From contig JALXBY010000185.1 of assembly GCA_026991215.1 (NCBI GenBank), positions 1 to 5,885 on the forward strand: a stretch of DNA of 5,885 nucleotides, given 5' to 3'. Numbering within the stretch: position 1 is the first letter of the stretch; the number at the start of each line of letters is the position of its first letter. The translations under genes and the position numbers were made by a program. The notes below the pieces were generated by a model. The model worked only from the letters and a program-made list of their open reading frames with translations. It was not told the DNA's origin and made no database searches. Source of the stretch: Anaerolineales bacterium (GTDB lineage Bacteria > Chloroflexota > Anaerolineae > Anaerolineales > DRMV01). Positions 5,077 to 5,885 of this stretch are shown here, in pieces.

Positions 5077-5885
5077 CGGACGAACGCATCCCTGTGGCCG
5101 TGCTGGGCGCGACCGGCGCGGTGGGGCAGAGGCTGGTCCAGATGCTGGACGGCCATCCCTGGTTCCAGGTGGTCGCGCTGACCGCCTCCGAGGGCCGGGC
5201 CGGGAAGCGCTACGGCGAAACCGTGCGCTGGCTGTTGGGGGAAGCGCCGCCGGCCTGGGCCGCCGCGATGCCCCTGCTGCCCACCACGGTCGAGGCTGTG
5301 CAGCAGGCCGGTGCACGGCTGGCCTTTTCTGCCCTGCCTGCCTCCGTGGCCCGGGAAATCGAACCCGCCCTGGCCCAGGCGGGCGTGTGGGTCTGCTCCA
5401 ACGCCTCGGCCTTCCGGCGGGAGCCTGATGTCCCCTTGCTCATGCCCGAAGTCAACCCGGAGCACATTGCCCTGGTCGAGGTGCAGCGCAAACGGCGGGG
5501 GTGGCCGGCCGGCATCGTGACCAACCCCAACTGCACGACCACGGGGCTGGTGGCCGCGCTTGCACCTTTGCACCGGGCCTTTGGCGTGGAGGCCGTGGTG
5601 GTGGTCAGCCTGCAGGCCCTTTCCGGCGCGGGGTACCCTGGCGTGGCCTCCCTGGACATCCTGGACAACGTCCTCCCCTATATTCCGGGGGAAGAGGAAA
5701 AACTGGCCTGGGAACCCCGCAAACTGCTGGGCCGCCTCCAGGGGGAGGCGGTGACCCTGGCCGATGTGGTGGTCAGCCCCCATGTGCATCGAGTACCTGT
5801 CTGGGATGGCCACACCCTGGCGGTGAGCGTGCGCTTTGCCCGGCCTGTGCCCCTGGAGGACGTGCGGCGGGCCTGGGCTTCTTAC
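5073..5885 (+). CDS. asd: Aspartate-semialdehyde dehydrogenase, archaeal/fungal-like branch, 3' end cut by window
   Basis: This cytoplasmic enzyme reduces aspartyl phosphate with NADPH to aspartate semialdehyde, the branch point to threonine, methionine, lysine and diaminopimelate. The 271 visible residues begin MTDERIPVAV and carry the NADP-binding loop GATGAVGQ (12-19), FSALPASVAR (85-94) and SNASAFRREPDVPLLMPEVN (109-128). The active site NPNCTTT (151-157) holds the nucleophile Cys154. Further motifs are QALSGAGYPG (181-190), LDNVLPYIPGEEEK (197-210), and HRVPVWDGHT (239-248) with the likely catalytic His247. The SGAGYPG and EEEK blocks are characteristic of the archaeal/fungal-like branch rather than the E. 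coli type. Family length is about 350 residues, so roughly the last quarter is missing. GGAGGT five bases upstream supports ATG 5073. It probably shares a transcript with the preceding membrane-protein gene, with which no functional link is evident. Confidence 0.95.
   Translation, partial: MTDERIPVAVLGATGAVGQRLVQMLDGHPWFQVVALTASEGRAGKRYGETVRWLLGEAPPAWAAAMPLLPTTVEAVQQAGARLAFSALPASVAREIEPALAQAGVWVCSNASAFRREPDVPLLMPEVNPEHIALVEVQRKRRGWPAGIVTNPNCTTTGLVAALAPLHRAFGVEAVVVVSLQALSGAGYPGVASLDILDNVLPYIPGEEEKLAWEPRKLLGRLQGEAVTLADVVVSPHVHRVPVWDGHTLAVSVRFARPVPLEDVRRAWASY

Noticed and set aside
4899..5813. 304-codon open frame antisense to asd
   Set aside because: It is compositionally biased antisense shadow; the plus strand encodes complete asd active-site motifs throughout.

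Overview
This is a GC-rich window (roughly two-thirds G+C by eye) packed with bacterial housekeeping and surface-sugar genes, with five protein-coding genes on two divergent arms. The proline tRNA ligase is of the archaeal/eukaryotic type (no bacterial editing insertion, zinc-type C-terminal domain, terminal tyrosine). The aspartate-semialdehyde dehydrogenase resembles the archaeal/fungal branch. With perfect bacterial Shine-Dalgarno sites and very tight packing, this mix fits a bacterium such as a Chloroflexota (Anaerolineae-like) member, but nothing in the window proves the taxonomy.

Left arm, minus strand, read from about 3342 down to 1: a two-domain gene joins a CMP-sialic-acid-type cytidylyltransferase to a KdsC-like HAD phosphatase (2110-3342). 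A 133-base gap holding a candidate promoter follows, then proS (522-1976), then folK (1-489, cut by the window edge). proS and folK are 32 bases apart and look co-transcribed. The first 45 bases form a perfect 17-bp fold-back hairpin that touches the window edge and lies inside the 3' end of folK. It could be a real palindrome or a contig-end artefact.

Right arm, plus strand: a multi-pass membrane protein that may be a GT-C-like glycosyltransferase (3341-5044), followed 28 bases later by asd (5073 to the window end, incomplete). The asd gene has its own strong ribosome binding site and is probably in the same transcript.

The most unusual layout is the divergent junction at 3300-3380. The start codons of the cytidylyltransferase and the membrane protein overlap within one CATG. 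Each gene's ribosome binding site and best candidate -10 box lies inside the other gene's coding sequence. If those promoters are real, the two mRNAs would be complementary over about 45 bases covering both translation starts.

Functionally, the cytidylyltransferase/phosphatase would make CMP-activated nonulosonic acid (sialic, Kdn, legionaminic or similar) for surface glycans, and the membrane protein may act on cell-envelope sugars. The other genes serve folate synthesis (folK), translation (proS) and the aspartate amino-acid family, including diaminopimelate (asd). No mobile element, CRISPR array, RNA gene or obviously new multi-gene system is visible.
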